A stretch of 64,000 bases of DNA. Source: Prionace glauca (Eukaryota > Chordata > Chondrichthyes > Carcharhiniformes > Carcharhinidae). How positions within the stretch are numbered: the stretch's first letter is position 1; every line of letters begins with the position of its first letter. Position numbers and translations under genes: made by a program. Below, in pieces: positions 1 to 11,562 of the stretch. The stretch lies in assembly GCA_037974335.1 (NCBI GenBank), contig CM075760.1, positions 7,871,432 through 7,935,431 on the forward strand, in the 5' to 3' direction. The notes beneath the pieces were generated by a model that did no database searches, was not told the DNA's origin, and worked only from the letters and a program-made list of their open reading frames with translations.

Positions 1-135
1 CGGAATTAATTCAACCAGTCCTAATCGTGTCTCTGGAGCATTCCCATCCAGGCTTCATAAAGGAGTTATGCACGATGTCATTGGGAGTGTCACAGTGATA
101 AGCGGCTCTACAGAGAGGGAGTCGAGGTATCAACA

Positions 136-382
136 TTGGGAGAAAGAAATTGCAAGCTTTCTGCAATGGAGGTGTATCCAGGAAAGGTAGATCTGGACGT
201 TCCCACAATGGTTCAGCATCTGAGGGGCAGAGATCTGAATGTTACAACAATTGAGAGGAGTTTATACTCGATACTTTACACACTTTCTCAAGATTGGCTG
301 CCTACAATTCATCGTGTTGAATATGTCCTGAAACTGATTCGATACTTTTACTATCCAATCCTGGCTATTGTTGGTGTCCCCG
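136..382 (+). CDS. GPR139-like receptor A, exon 1
   Basis: First coding exon of a rhodopsin-family GPCR. It ends in the start of TM1, read as YYPILAIVGVP, and then a consensus donor GTAAGT at 383-388. The last base (382) is the first base of a split codon, so the intron is phase 1. Joined to 6579 it restores GVPVN, with the conserved TM1 Asn. The open frame allows Met at 136, 166 or 208; I give the longest, and 208 would give a 358-residue protein closer to the family's usual size. The N-terminus has one N-glycosylation sequon (NVTT). The family (GPR139-like, orphan aminergic/peptide-like receptors expanded in sharks) is inferred from memory. Receptor B at 26315 has the same exon structure. 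Confidence 0.72.
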
Positions 383-768
383 GTAAGTTTCTCCACTGAT
401 TATGAATGATGTAGCCCGTGTTTAACTCTGCCACTCTTGCCGTCTGCTCTACCCCGTTTGCAACTGATGCTTGTGGTCTGAGTCCTTATTGAGTTATCAC
501 ATCTACAAAGCGTGGATCACTATGATAATGCTGCCTATGCTGTGGGGTTTAATTTGTAAAGATGTAAAAGATGTTTAGGAAGATGAAAAAGAATTGTGAA
601 AACCGGCAGGAGGGGGAAAAGTGTGCAATCTCTTAAAAATGTGTTTTTGTTTGACGCTGAGATGTTTAAATTGCTGAATACACAGAAACTTTCAGTTGTA
701 ACACTTATTCCAGAGGCCAAAAACATAGGGGTTGCCTTGGTAATTGGCACGGCAGGTTTTGCATTGTG

Positions 769-1601
769 GTCAACACAGTCCGAAGTCTCACAACACCAGG
801 TTAAAATCCAACAGGTTTATTTGGCACCATTGGCTTTTGGAATGTTGTTCTTTCTTCAGGCGAGTGGGTAGCTGTGTTCAAAAATAGGACATGTAAAGAC
901 ACAAACTCAATTAACAAAATAATGGTTGGAATGTGAGTCTTTACGGATAAACAAGTCTGAAAGATACAGACAATGTGAGTGGAGAGAGGGTTAAGCACAG
1001 GTTAAAGAATTGTGTATTGTCTCCAGCCAGGGCAGTTAGTGAGATTTTGCAAGTCCAGGCAAGTGGTGGGAGCTACAGATAATGCAACATAAACCCAAGA
1101 TCACGGTTGAAGCTATACTTGTGTGTGTGGCAGTTGGCTATCAGTGTCTGGTCAGCGATCCTGCACTGCTGTGTGTCATGAAGGCCACCTTAGAGAACGC
1201 TTATCTGAAGATCTGAGGCTGAATGCCCGTGACTGCTGAAGTATGCCCCAACTGGAAGAGAACATTCCTGGTGATCGACAATCCTGGGTTTGCAAAATCT
1301 CAGGAGCTGTCCTGGCTGGAGACAATACACACCTCTACTACCTGCGCTTGGCCCTCTCTCCACTCACATTGTCTGTATCTTTAAGACTTGATGCCTCTAA
1401 AGACTCACATTTCAACCGCTATTGTGTACATTGAGTTTGTGTCTTTATATGCCCTGTTTGTGTACAGAACTTCCACTCACCTGATGACGGAACAGCGCTC
1501 CAAAAACTTCTGCTGCCAAATAAACCTGTTGGATTCTAACCTGGTGTTGTGAGACTTCTTACTGTACTTACCCCAGTCCAACGCTGGCATCTCCACATCA
1601 T
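769..1601. mobile_element. Penelope-like element, foldback insertion (833 bp)
   Basis: The insertion is flanked by a perfect 14-bp duplication GGTTTTGCATTGTG at 755-768 and 1602-1615. The right part (about 1290-1601) is the plus-strand 3' end of a PLE, ending in the typical GTTGTGAGACTTCTTACTG and CCAGTCCAACG blocks. The left part (769-1290) is the same end in inverse orientation followed by GIY-YIG-region sequence on the minus strand. The two ends therefore fold back on each other. It is decayed and lies in the intron of receptor A. It shares its ends with the elements at 18784, 60316, 61488 and 63033. Confidence 0.75.
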
Positions 1602-1615
1602 GGTTTTGCATTGTG

Positions 1616-2224
1616 CCAGCCGATAAATTTAAATACAACACAAAGCTAAAAGGACTCATTTGAAGTTATTGTTGCCAACTTCGAGCCAATCTGAGTCCAG
1701 GGTTGTTGATAGGTCATTAGGATTTTATAAAAAAACACACAGAACTGCCTTCAGGGCAGATCCACCAGTGCTTGAGCCAGGAGTACAACCAGAAGCAGAG
1801 CGCGATCACCTGAAGCAGTTAGATTTAACACAGACATGGAGAGAAATTATTTCTCTCAATGGAAGGTGAATCTTTTGAATTCATTACCTGAGGATACGGC
1901 GGGTGTTAGGACTTGATGAAATTGAGGAGACAGAGTCTCACCCTGGACCATTCCAAGCTTCCTCAAACCCCAGCAGCTTCTTACTTATACTGAGTCAGCT
2001 GACCACCACATCATTTTCTCATTGGTTAGATAGCTTACAGCTTGTTCCCATTGGTCACTATAACAGATCCAATGTGAGTCTGTCGGTTGTTACATTGCTT
2101 CCATTCTAACATTCCACTCCAACCCGCTTGTCTCACGACCTGATCCCTGAAAACCCAACCAACCCAAACCCATCACTTCGCAGTTACTGTGACCCCACCA
2201 GTTCACCAGCTCCTCCGTCTCTTC
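1616..2224. other. Intronic sequence, nothing recognised
   Basis: Intron of receptor A between a PLE and a LINE fragment. Short open frames here show no recognisable domain, and I see no repeat structure. Confidence 0.5.
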
Positions 2225-2925
2225 CTTGTTCGTGGTGTCATCGTTGCAGTGGTGTCATCAGCAAACTTGGATATCAAGTTGGAGGGGAATTTGACCATAC
2301 AAGTCATCGGTCTATAAGGAGTATAGTGGGGCTGAGGACACAGTGTTGTGGGGCACCGCTTATGAGGATGATTGTGGAGGAGGTGTTTTGACTGTCCTTA
2401 TTTATTGTTGTCTGTCAGGTTCAATTTGCAGAGATAGGAGCCTAGGCCCAGGCCAGAGACTTTGTACATGAGTTTCATTAGAACAATGATGTTAAAGGCT
2501 GAGCTGTCGTCGACAAACAAGAGTCAGTTGCAATATTGACTGTAGGGCCAGGGCGATGGCATCTGTGGTCCTGTCTTGGAAATAGGTGAACTGTAGTGGA
2601 TCCAGGCAACCTGGGAGGCTGGAACTGATTCAAGCCATGACAAATCTTTTGCTACATCACGTAATATTGGATTTAAGTGTCACTGGACAATAATCATTAA
2701 GGCAGGCTGTTTGGTTTTCTTTGGTAGCGGCCTTGGTTTGAGTTTTTCTTACCTGGTGCACAGATCAGGAACTTTCCTACTGAGAGAGGACTCGCTGAGC
2801 TTCACTGGTCCAGTAGGTCATAGTGGGCCAGCTGCAAATACACTGGACACATTGGACACTAGTATAACAATGAACCCTGAAGCTTTGAAAGCAAACCCTG
2901 ATAGTTGAGTTCTGTGTCATTCGAG
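2225..2925 (-). mobile_element. L2/Rex1-like LINE reverse transcriptase fragment
   Basis: Read on the minus strand it gives a decayed RT domain: a PVTLKS block, SSLPGCLDPLQFTY and a frame-broken stretch equivalent to the usual DYSSAFNTI motif. This pattern is typical of fish L2/Rex1-type LINEs, not of the CR1-like copies elsewhere in the window. It has several stops and frame breaks and no intact frame. An old insertion in the intron of receptor A. Confidence 0.6.
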
Positions 2926-3314
2926 TGTCAGATAATGATTTCTACCTGTATTGTGCGAATGGCGGCCACAACGTTGTGGTCTCTCTACGGTCTTTTTGTA
3001 AATATAACAGAGATTCTGAGCTGTCGAGGCATTAGGAGCCCTCTCTGCCAACTGCTGTTAGTTTCCAGAGGAAAGGGTGAAACCAACACTGTTTGGTACC
3101 AGCCCTGCTACAGGGGTTGTCAGTAGCTATCTGAAAGGTGACAAATTACATACAGGACTCCACTCTGAATTTTCTGACAGGGTTACCCCCACAACCTTCT
3201 CACTCTCCAAATCCCCCATACGTTAGAGAGATTATTTACCTGCAGCTGAGTGACGGTCAATGTTGAGGACCCCCGGAAAACTCTTTCCAAAATGTATACT
3301 ATTTTGGCCCTACC

Positions 3315-3505
3315 ATGGAGCATCACGGTGGCACAGTTGTTAGCATTGCTGACTCACAGCATCAGGGACCTGGCTTCAATCCCAGGCTCGGGTCACTGTC
3401 TGTGTCTAGTTTGGACCTTCTTCCCGTGTCTGGGTGGGTTTCCACCAAATGTTCGACTTTCCTCTCATGATCCAAAAGACGTGTTGGATCATAAAAATAA
3501 AAAGA
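3315..3505 (+). mobile_element. tRNA-derived SINE fragment
   Basis: The head GGTGGCACAGTTGTTAGCAT and the B-box-like GCTTCAATCCCAGG mark a tRNA-like promoter, followed by the GTCACTGTCTGTGT body seen in the full-length plus copy at 58388 and in minus copies at 55800 and 57466. The 3' part is lost. The family resembles abundant elasmobranch SINEs (HE1-like), from memory. Confidence 0.65.
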
Positions 3506-3507
3506 AG

Positions 3508-4247
3508 GGTCTGTACTGGGACTCTTTAGGTTTGTAATTTTCATAGGTGACCTGGATAAGAAATTGGAGGGAAGGGTTAGTAATTTTGCCGACGACACGA
3601 AGGTTGGTGGTGTTGTGGATAGGCTGGAGGGATGTCAAAAGTTGCAGCGTGACATAGATAGGATGCAAGACTGGGCAGAGAAGTGGCAGGTGGACTTCAA
3701 CCCGGATAAATGTGTAGTGATCCATTTTGGCAGGTCCAATGGGGTGAAGGAGTATAATATCTAAGCAGTGTCGAGGATCAGAAAGACCTTGGGGTCCGGG
3801 CCCATAGGACTCTCAAATCAGCCTCGCAGGTGGAGGATGTGGTCAAGAAGGTATATGGTGTACTACCCTTCATCAACCGACGGATTGAATTTAGAAGTCG
3901 GGAGATAATACTGCAGCTTTATAAGACCCTAGTCACATCCCATTTGGAGAACTGTGCCTAGTTCTGTTCGCCTTATTACAAGAAAGATGTGGAAGCTATT
4001 GAAACGGTGCAGAAGAGATTTACAAGGATGTTGCCAGGATTGGGTGGCATGCCTTATGAGGATAGGTTGATGGAGCTTGTTTTTTTTCTCTCTGGGGAGA
4101 CGAAGAATGAGAGGTGACCTGATAGAGGTTTATAAGATGTTGAGAGGTATCGATCGCGTGGATTCTTGGAGGCTATTTCCCAGGGCTGAAATGGTCGCTA
4201 CGAGAAGATACAGGTTTCAGGTGCGGAGGGGTAGGTACAGAGGATAT
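3508..4247 (+). mobile_element. CR1-like LINE, first half (interrupted)
   Basis: Encodes the end of an RT domain with the FADDTKVGG catalytic block (near 3583) and the downstream thumb/connection region, with frame breaks. It is interrupted at about 4247 by an antisense LINE and resumes at 6227 with the FTQRAV-type C-terminal motif. A nested insertion, so this LINE is older than the one inside it. Confidence 0.75.
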
Positions 4248-6226
4248 AGAACATAGAACATAGAACATTACAGCGCAGAACAGGCCCTTCGGCCCACGAT
4301 GTTGCGTCGACCAGTTACAAAACAATGACCCACTAGTCTAAACCAATCCCTTTTCATCCATAAACCTATCCACAGATCTCTTAAACGCCCCCAAACTAGG
4401 TGCATTTACAACTGCAGCTGGCAGGGCATTCCAGTCCCTCACCACCCTCTGGGTAAAGAACCTACCCCTGACATCTGTCCTATAACTACCCCCCCTTAAT
4501 TTAAAATCGTGTCCCCTCGTGCTAGCTTTCTCCATCCTAGGAAAAAGGCTATCACTGTCTACCCTGTCTAAACCTCTAATCATATTATATGTTTCAATGA
4601 GATCCCCTCTTAGCCGCCTTCTTTCCAGCGAAAACAACCCCAAATCTCTCAATCTCTCCTCATAGGATCTCCCCTCCATACCAGGCAACATCCTGGTAAA
4701 CCTCCTCTGCACCCTCTCCAAAGCCTCCACATCCTTCCTGTAATGTGGGGACCAGAACTGCACACAAAACTCCAAGTGCGGCCGCACCAGAGATGTATAC
4801 AGTTGCATCATGACGCTGCGACTCCTAAATTCAATCCCCCTACCAATAAACGCCAAAACTCCGTATGCCTTCTTAACAACCTTATCCACTTGATTCCCAA
4901 CTTTCAGGGATCTATGTACACATACACCTAGATCCCTCTGCTCCTCCACACTATTCAAAGTCCTCCCGTTAGCCCTATACTCAACACATCTGTTATTCCT
5001 ACCGAAATGAATTACCTCACACTTCTCCACATTAAACTCCATCCGCCACCTCTCAGCCCAGCTCTGCAACCTATCTAAGTCATCCTGCAAACTATGACAC
5101 CCTTCCTCACAATCTACCACACCTCCGACTTTGGTGTCATCAGCAAACTTACTAATCCACCCAACTATACCCTCATCCAGATCATTAATAAAAATTACAA
5201 ACAGCAGTGGCCCCAAAACAGATCCCTGAGGCACACCACTTGTAACCGAACTCCATGACGAATATTTCCCATCAACCACCACTCTCTGTCTCCTATCTGC
5301 TAGCCAATTCCTGATCCAATTACCTTGATCACCCCCAATCCCATACATCTGCATTTTCTGCAGAAACCTACCATGGTGAACCTTATCAAACGCCTTGCTA
5401 AAATCCATATACACCACATCAACTGCCTTACCCCTATCCACCTCTTCGGTCACCTTCTCAAAGAACTCGATAAGGTTAGTAAGGCATGACCTACCCGCTA
5501 CAAAACCATGCTGACTGTCTCTAATCAACTCATTACTTTCCAAATAACTATAAATCCTGTCTCTAATAATCCTTTCCAAAACCTTACCCACCACAGAAGT
5601 AAGACTCACCGGTCTATAATTCCCAGGGAAGTCCCTTCTCCCCTTCTTAAACAATGGGACAACATTTGCTGTCCTCCAATCTTCTGGTACTATACCAGAG
5701 ACTAACGACGACCTGAAGATCAGAGCCAGAGGCTCCGCAATCACTCCTCTTGCCTCCCAAAGAATCCTAGGGTAAATCCCATCTGGACCAGGGGACTTAT
5801 CTATTTTCAAACCCTCTAAAATATCCAGCACATCCCCCGTATCAAATGCAATACTATCTATTACACACCCCTGCACCCCAGTGTCCTCCTCAGCTACATT
5901 CCTGTCCCCTTGCGTGAACACCGAAGAGAAATATTGGTTCAACGCCTCTCCAATCTCCTCCGGTTCCACGCACAACTTCCCTCTACTGTCTGTAACTGGC
6001 CCTAATCTTGTCCTAACCAACCTTCTGTTCTTGACATACCTGTAAAACGCCTTAGGGTTCTCCTTAATCCTATCAGCCAAAATCATCTCATGCCCTCTTT
6101 TAGCCCTTCTTAACTCCCTCTTCAACTCCTTCCTAGCCAATCTAAAACTTTCTAATGCACTACCTGAGCCCTCAAGCCTCATCCGAACATAATCCTCCTT
6201 TTTCTTCCTAACCAACGAATCAACTT
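4248..6226 (-). mobile_element. Young CR1-like LINE, 5'-truncated, 625-aa open RT frame
   Basis: The minus strand (stop near 4338, first Met at 6215) holds an uninterrupted 625-residue frame. It contains the fingers motif [28 protein letters not shown], the palm motif [31 protein letters not shown], the catalytic FADDTK, and the C-terminal FTQRVVRDWNALP. The endonuclease domain is missing, so the copy is 5'-truncated. The 3' end carries TTCTATG repeats (4250-4272 region), as in the CR1 clade. It sits inside the plus-strand LINE 3508-4247/6227-6452. The open frame argues for a recent insertion. Its tail and sequence differ from the second CR1-like family (27657, 35696, 38833). Confidence 0.9.
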
Positions 6227-6452
6227 TTTGTCAGGGGTAAGGTTTTCACTCAGAGGGCGGTGGGTGAGTGGAATCTGCTTCCGTCGGTGGTGGTGGAGGT
6301 GAACTCTTTGGGGTCTTTCAAGAGACTTGTGGATGTGTACATGGGATTTAATGGGATTGAGGTTTATTGGTAGGTCTAGTAGGTAGGGATATGATCAGCG
6401 AAACTTGTTGGCCGAAGGGCCTATTTGTGCTGTAGTGTTCCATGTTCTGTAA
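6227..6452 (+). mobile_element. CR1-like LINE, second half (after nested insertion)
   Basis: Continues the element of 3508-4247. It reads VRGKVFTQRAV-like C-terminal coding sequence and then the usual LINE 3' UTR phrase ending in GGGCCGAAGGGCC and GTTCCATGTTCTGTA. It lies about 125 bp before exon 2 of receptor A. Confidence 0.75.
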
Positions 6453-6578
6453 AAAGAGGTTTAAGTGATTCAGTTTGTATGCACGTTATTTTTTAAACTG
6501 TTGTTCTATTTGCAGTCTAAATTGTCACTTTTCCCCCTGAATCATACCTAATGTTATTCTTCATTTCCTTCCTGACAG

Positions 6579-7480
6579 TGAACATAATCACAATTGTGAC
6601 ACTGATGAGCAGAAACTGTGGTCTGTCCAAATGTGTCACTCATTACCTGGTGGCGATGTCAGCGGGGGATCTGCTGGTCATTATCCTCGACCTGATATTG
6701 AGACACATTCCCATTGTTTATTGGGAAAAGTTTTATTTCTTACTATCAGTCCCCGTGTGTAACATCCACGCCGTCCTGCTTTATGCAGCCATTGACTGTT
6801 CTGTCTGGTTCACCGTCACTTTCACCTTTGATCGATTTGTGGCCATTTGCTGCCCCAAGCTGAAAAATAAATATTGCACTGAGAAATCAGCGGCTGTGGT
6901 TCTGGGAACAGTGACAGTGCTGAGCTGTTTAAAAAACATTTCCTGGTATTTTATGTTATTAAATGGATATGGGCTGGCGAACAATCCCTGGTTTTGTCGC
7001 TTCTCATGGGATGTTGTGGAATCTCCGGTCTGGGGAACAATTGAGTTCCTCCACAACATTCTAACCCCGTGTGTCCCATTCACCCTGATTCTGCTGCTCA
7101 ATGCCCTCACCGTCAAACACATTTTAGTGAGCAGCAGAGCCCGCAGGAGACTCCGGGCTCACAGCAGTGGGGAGAATCCCAAAGACCCAGAGATGGAGAG
7201 TCGAAGGAAATCCATAATTTTACTATTTGTTATCTCAGCCAATTTCATTGTCTTATGGTCGACATTAATGGTTTATTCAATATGGATTCGGATGTATAAT
7301 TTGGGCTACCAGTCAATAAGGTTACATCTTTTTGTTATGGAATTGGGCTTCATGCTACAACTCACAAGTTGCTGCACAAATACTGCCATTTATGCTGTGA
7401 CACAGACTCACTTCAGACAGCAGCTAAAAGATCTACTGAAATACCCCATTACTGCAATTCTTCAACTCAATACACCATAA
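6579..7480 (+). CDS. GPR139-like receptor A, exon 2
   Basis: Exon 2 follows a pyrimidine-rich acceptor ending in AG at 6577-6578 and codes for 299 further residues to the stop at 7478-7480. It holds the rest of TM1 (NIITIVTLM), TM2 (LVAMSAGDLLVII, Asp 2.50), the TM3 cysteine (PVCNIHAVLL), FDRFVAIC in place of DRY, the ECL2 Cys in NPWFCRF, the basic third loop (SSRARRRLRAHSSGE) and TM6-TM7. TM7 ends NTAIY where most class A receptors have NPxxY. The C-tail continues as THFRQQLKDLL. AATAAA occurs at 7700-7705. The closest family is judged to be GPR139-like. The frame is intact, so a functional gene is likely, but the odd TM7 motif could mark relaxed constraint. Confidence 0.88.
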
Positions 7481-7559
7481 CAGGAAACTACAACTACAAG
7501 ACTCCTGACTCTTTCTGTTGGGCATTCATACTGTAAACAACAAAACACCCTCACAAAAA

Positions 7560-7960
7560 CAGAAATAGTTACAGAAAGGGAGAGAGAGAGGAGCGTGTTA
7601 GCAACAATGTGAGTGATAGAGAGAGACAAATTGGTAGAGAGAGGGAAAGGCACAAAACAAGGAGGACTTCAATTTGAAGAGTTTCTAACAGGTACAGGGA
7701 ATAAAGCAGACAGAGAGGAAGAACAAAGACAGAGAGAGGCTCTCACAAAGAGAGGGAGACAGGATAGAGAGTGGAGAAAATGGCGAGGGTGATATACAGG
7801 AAATAAGAAAGGGAGACAGAAGAAGACAGGCAGGAGGTTGTTATAAAAGAGGGAAAGGGAGATGAAAGGAAAACAGGAGACAAGAAGTGAGGCAGAGGGA
7901 AACAGCCAGACACAGAGCGAAACAGAGACATCGAGACAGAGAGCGGGACAGAATGGGTAA
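7560..7960. repeat. Purine-rich low-complexity tract
   Basis: About 400 bp of GA-dominated sequence (GAGAGAGAGAGGA-like runs, AGACAGAGAG blocks) lies downstream of receptor A. The long minus-strand open frames across it are Ser/Leu/Phe/Cys-rich composition artefacts, not genes. Confidence 0.8.
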
Positions 7961-7961
7961 G

Positions 7962-8290
7962 AACAAAGACAAAGAGAACAAAGAACAACACAGCACGGGA
8001 AACAGGCCCTTCGGCCCAACGAGCCCGCGCCGCCGTCCCATGGTCAGTGACCTATTCATGACTCTAGTCTATGCCTAATGTGTGAGGATCAGGGAGGTCC
8101 AATATAGGGACAATTTGTTACCCAATCAATCAGCCTAAAAGCACATTTTTGGGATGTGGGAGGAAACCGGAGTACCCGGAGGAAACCCACGCAACCACGG
8201 GGAGAACGCGCAAACTCCCACAGACACAGGCCCAAATCCATGTGTCCGCACAGCAACAGAGATAGCCTCTGAGCTGCCATGATGCCCTCG
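7962..8290 (-). mobile_element. SINE with GTTCTTTG-type tail
   Basis: Minus-strand element with its tail at the left (CAAAGAACAA repeats, GGCCCTTCGGCCCAACGAGC) and head near 8290 (GGCAGCTCAGAGGCTA). The middle carries the GGAGGAAACCGGAG/GGAGGAAACCCACG phrase shared with the copy at 56058. It looks like a SINE whose 3' end mimics a CR1-like LINE end. Confidence 0.65.
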
Positions 8291-8439
8291 AGATGGTCCA
8301 GTTTACGCACATCAACGACATGAAGCAGTAGGCAACTCCCGAAGCAATATCCAAGAGCAGCCCACCACAACCTGCCGCCCGCATTCCCCTTGCTGGACTG
8401 AAGTGCTTGTGGATAAAAATTTCATTATTAAAGACTCTA

Positions 8440-8826
8440 TATCCCTGAGGCTAAAACTGACCCCAAGCCTACAATGCTTAGTAAGGCCTGCTATATCCCC
8501 CTATATGTAGACCGCTCATATGGCTGTCCAAGTGACTCTTGAACAACCCTAGCGTGCCTGCTTCCACCACCTTACCCGGCAGTGCATTCCACATCCCCAC
8601 TACCCTTTATGTGAAAAACTGCCCTCTAATATTAGTCTTATATCTAGCCCCCCTCACCCTAAGCCCGTGACCCCTCGTTCTATCCATTTCTAATAGCGGA
8701 AAAAGCTTATCACCATCTACTCTATCTGTCCCCTTCATAATCTTATAAACCTCTATTAGATCCCCCCTCAGCCGACGTCTCTCAAGGGAAAACAGCCCAA
8801 GTGCGTTCAATCTTCCCTCGTAAGAC
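8440..8826 (-). mobile_element. CR1-like LINE 3' fragment
   Basis: The minus strand reads MSYEGRLNALGLFSLERRR, LRGDLIEVYKIMKGTDRVDG and then YKTNIRGQFFT: the conserved C-terminal segment of CR1-like ORF2. Only the 3' end remains. Confidence 0.75.
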
Positions 8827-9609
8827 AAGAGTTTGAACCTTGTGTGAATTTGAACGACGTCTCTGCCTGAACCTGTGTAGGTCTGAACCTGGTGCGGGCC
8901 CGAGCCTGGGTAGGGGCCCTGTCGACATGAATACCAGCATTCGATTTGCTTTTCTAACTGATGATTGAACCTTCAGGTTAACCTTTAGAGAATCTTGAAC
9001 AGGGACTCCCAGGTTCCCTTGCGCATCTGATTTTCTAAGTATTTCCCTGTTTAGAAAACAATTTATGCCTGCATTCCTCTTTCAAAAGTGCACAATCTCA
9101 TACTTTTCCTCATTGTATTCCATCTGTCATCTCTTTGCCCTCTCTCTAACCTGTACAAGTCTTTCTGCAGCCCTCCCTCCGCACCCCCCCCGACTTTCTC
9201 AATACTCCCAGTCTCTCGATATATCTTTGTATCTTCCGCAACAGCGTCTTCATTTCATTCTTCCAAATCATTCATGTATATTATGAATATACATTAATGC
9301 ACCGAACCCTGAGGCACACCAGTAGTGACTGGCTCCCATCCTGAAAACAGATCCCCTTCTTCCCCACTCTCTGCCTTCTGTCAGCCAGCCAATCCTCTAT
9401 CCATGCCAGGATCTTGCTCTCATCTCCATTGGCACTTAACTCATTTAAGAGTTTCCAATGCAGCACTATATCAATGGCCTTCTGGAAATCGAAATTAATC
9501 AGTTCAATTGGTCCTCCCTCTCTAACTTCCTTGTTACCTGCTCAAAGAACTCTGACAGATTTGTCAGACATGGGCTCCCCTTGACAAAGCCGAACTGACT
9601 CAGTGCGAT

Positions 9610-10135
9610 TGTGAAGTTGTATGAATTAAGTTGTGGCAGAATGTAACATTTGGTGAACGATTTAGTATACAATAAGGAAAGCTGACTGTGAACAACCTAA
9701 GACATGAAGAAGACCTGAGAAGGTCAAGACCTGATAAGGCTGACTCCGCATAACCTAGGGCTGTATGAGTAAGACAAGATAAGGTCAGGGATGAAGGAGT
9801 CACCGACATTCTCCTGTTCCTTAACAGTACAGGATAAAAGTATGAATGGTGAGAGGAAGAGTTCTAGGAGGTCAGAAGGTTGTACCATGATTTATGGCAC
9901 TTCTTATGATGCTTCTATTGATCAAATTCCTGAATAAGCTCTGGTCATGGAAACTGATAATGATTATGTATAATTACTGAACTGAGTCTTTATGTAAGTG
10001 CGGACTTGAGAAGGAATTAGCACGTCGTGACAACTGCTCTCCAAACTCAAGTTACTGCCAATAGTGCATGCAGTCTTTCGTAAATAAAGACTAGTTATTT
10101 TGTCAGAATTAATTTTGTTGATTCTTTCTATCACA
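9610..10135. mobile_element. Candidate solo LTR (fossil)
   Basis: A 526-bp block interrupts the old LINE. It begins TGTGA and ends TCACA (short inverted termini), has a TATA-like ATAAAAG near 9834 and an AATAAA at 10083-10088 about 50 bp before its end. No clear target duplication is visible. Family undetermined; an internal region is absent. Younger than the LINE it splits. Confidence 0.4.
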
Positions 10136-11238
10136 GTCAAGAAGGGGGAAAGTTTCCACTTCAACAATATTTCATCATCTTCTGCCGCCTCATCTTTCAT
10201 AATGAACTCTAAAATATTGCCAATGACTGACGTCTGACTAACTACCCTATAATTTCCCGTCTTCTGCTTCTCTCCCTTCTTAAACAACTGACTTTCTGGC
10301 GTGCTGGTACCGTCCCTGAGTCCAGTGATTCCTGAAAGGTCATCACCATTGCCTCCACAATTTCATCAGCTATATCTTTTAGGACCCTGGGGTGCAGTCC
10401 ATTTGGTCCAGGTGATTTATCCAACATCAGACTTTTCCGTTTCCCCTGAATCTTCTCCTTAGTGACGGCCACTACACGCACCTGTGCGCCCCCCCCCCCC
10501 AACCCCATGACTCTCCTGGAGTTCTGGCATCTCACTAATGTCTCGAACCGTGAAGACTGATATAAAGTAACTATTCATTTCCTCTGCCATTTCTTTGTTT
10601 CCTATGATTCCTTCTCCAGCCTCATTTTCCAGTGGTCCAATACCTATTTTTGTCTCTTTCTTACTTTTTATATATTGAAAAAATATCCTCCTATCTTCTT
10701 TTATATTACTAGCCAGCTTACGCTCATATTTCATCTTCTTCCCCTTTATTGTTTTTTTGAGTTGTCCTCTTCTCGCTTTTAAAGACTTCCCAATCCTCTG
10801 GCTTCCCACTAGTCCTCATCACTTTGTATACTTTCTCTTCTGTGTTAATGTTGTTGTTGACTTGCCTCGTCAGCCATGGATGCCTCATCCTCCCTGTGAC
10901 ATTGGGAATAATTTCTGCTTTCCTCCTGAATTTTTGTTGTCCCTCTAAAAAACTCCTGCCATTGCTATTGCACTCCTTTACCTGTTAGGTTCCCTTTCAA
11001 ATCAACTCTGGCCAGTTCCTCCCTCATGTCTTTGTAATTCCCTTTATTTAATTCTGATACCGTTACATCTGACTCCAGCTTCTCCTCTCAAACTGCAGGG
11101 TCAATTCTATCATATTGTGGTCACTGCTCCCAAAGCGTTACATCACCTTAAATTTCCCTGTTCAAGTCTGCCTCATTACATACCACCAAATCCAGAATTG
11201 GCTATTCCCTAGTCGGTTGTATCACAACCTGCTCCAAA

Positions 11239-11562
11239 AAAACATAGAACATAAGAACATAAGAAATAGGAGCAGGAGTAGGCCATCGAGCCTGCCCCGC
11301 CATTCCACAAGATCATGGCTGATCTGTCGTGGCTCAGTTCCACTTTCCCTCTTTCTCCCCATAACAGTTAATCCCCTCTCTTATCAAAAACCCATCAACC
11401 CGCTTCTTAAAAATATTTAGCGAGGCAGCCTCCACCACCTCATGGGGCAGAGAATTCCAGAGATTCACCACCCTTTGAGTGAAGAAGTTCCTCCTCAACT
11501 CCGTTCTAAACCGCCCCCCCCCTCTCTTTATCTTGAGGCTGTGCCCTCTAGTCCTACAAACA
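11239..11562 (-). mobile_element. 3' end of the (ATGTTCTT)n-tailed CR1-like LINE
   Basis: Minus-strand copy with tail repeats at 11239-11262 and the coding end RFRTELRRNFFTQRVVNLWN. It is strongly 5'-truncated (about 320 bp) and inserted in the old LINE. Same family as 14281, 21802, 27657, 35696, 38833 and 48493. Confidence 0.85.

Noticed and set aside
7669-8059. Several overlapping minus-strand frames of 70-116 codons rich in Ser, Leu, Phe and Cys
   Set aside because: They are translations of the purine-rich tract and the SINE next to it; several frames are open at once, as expected from composition.
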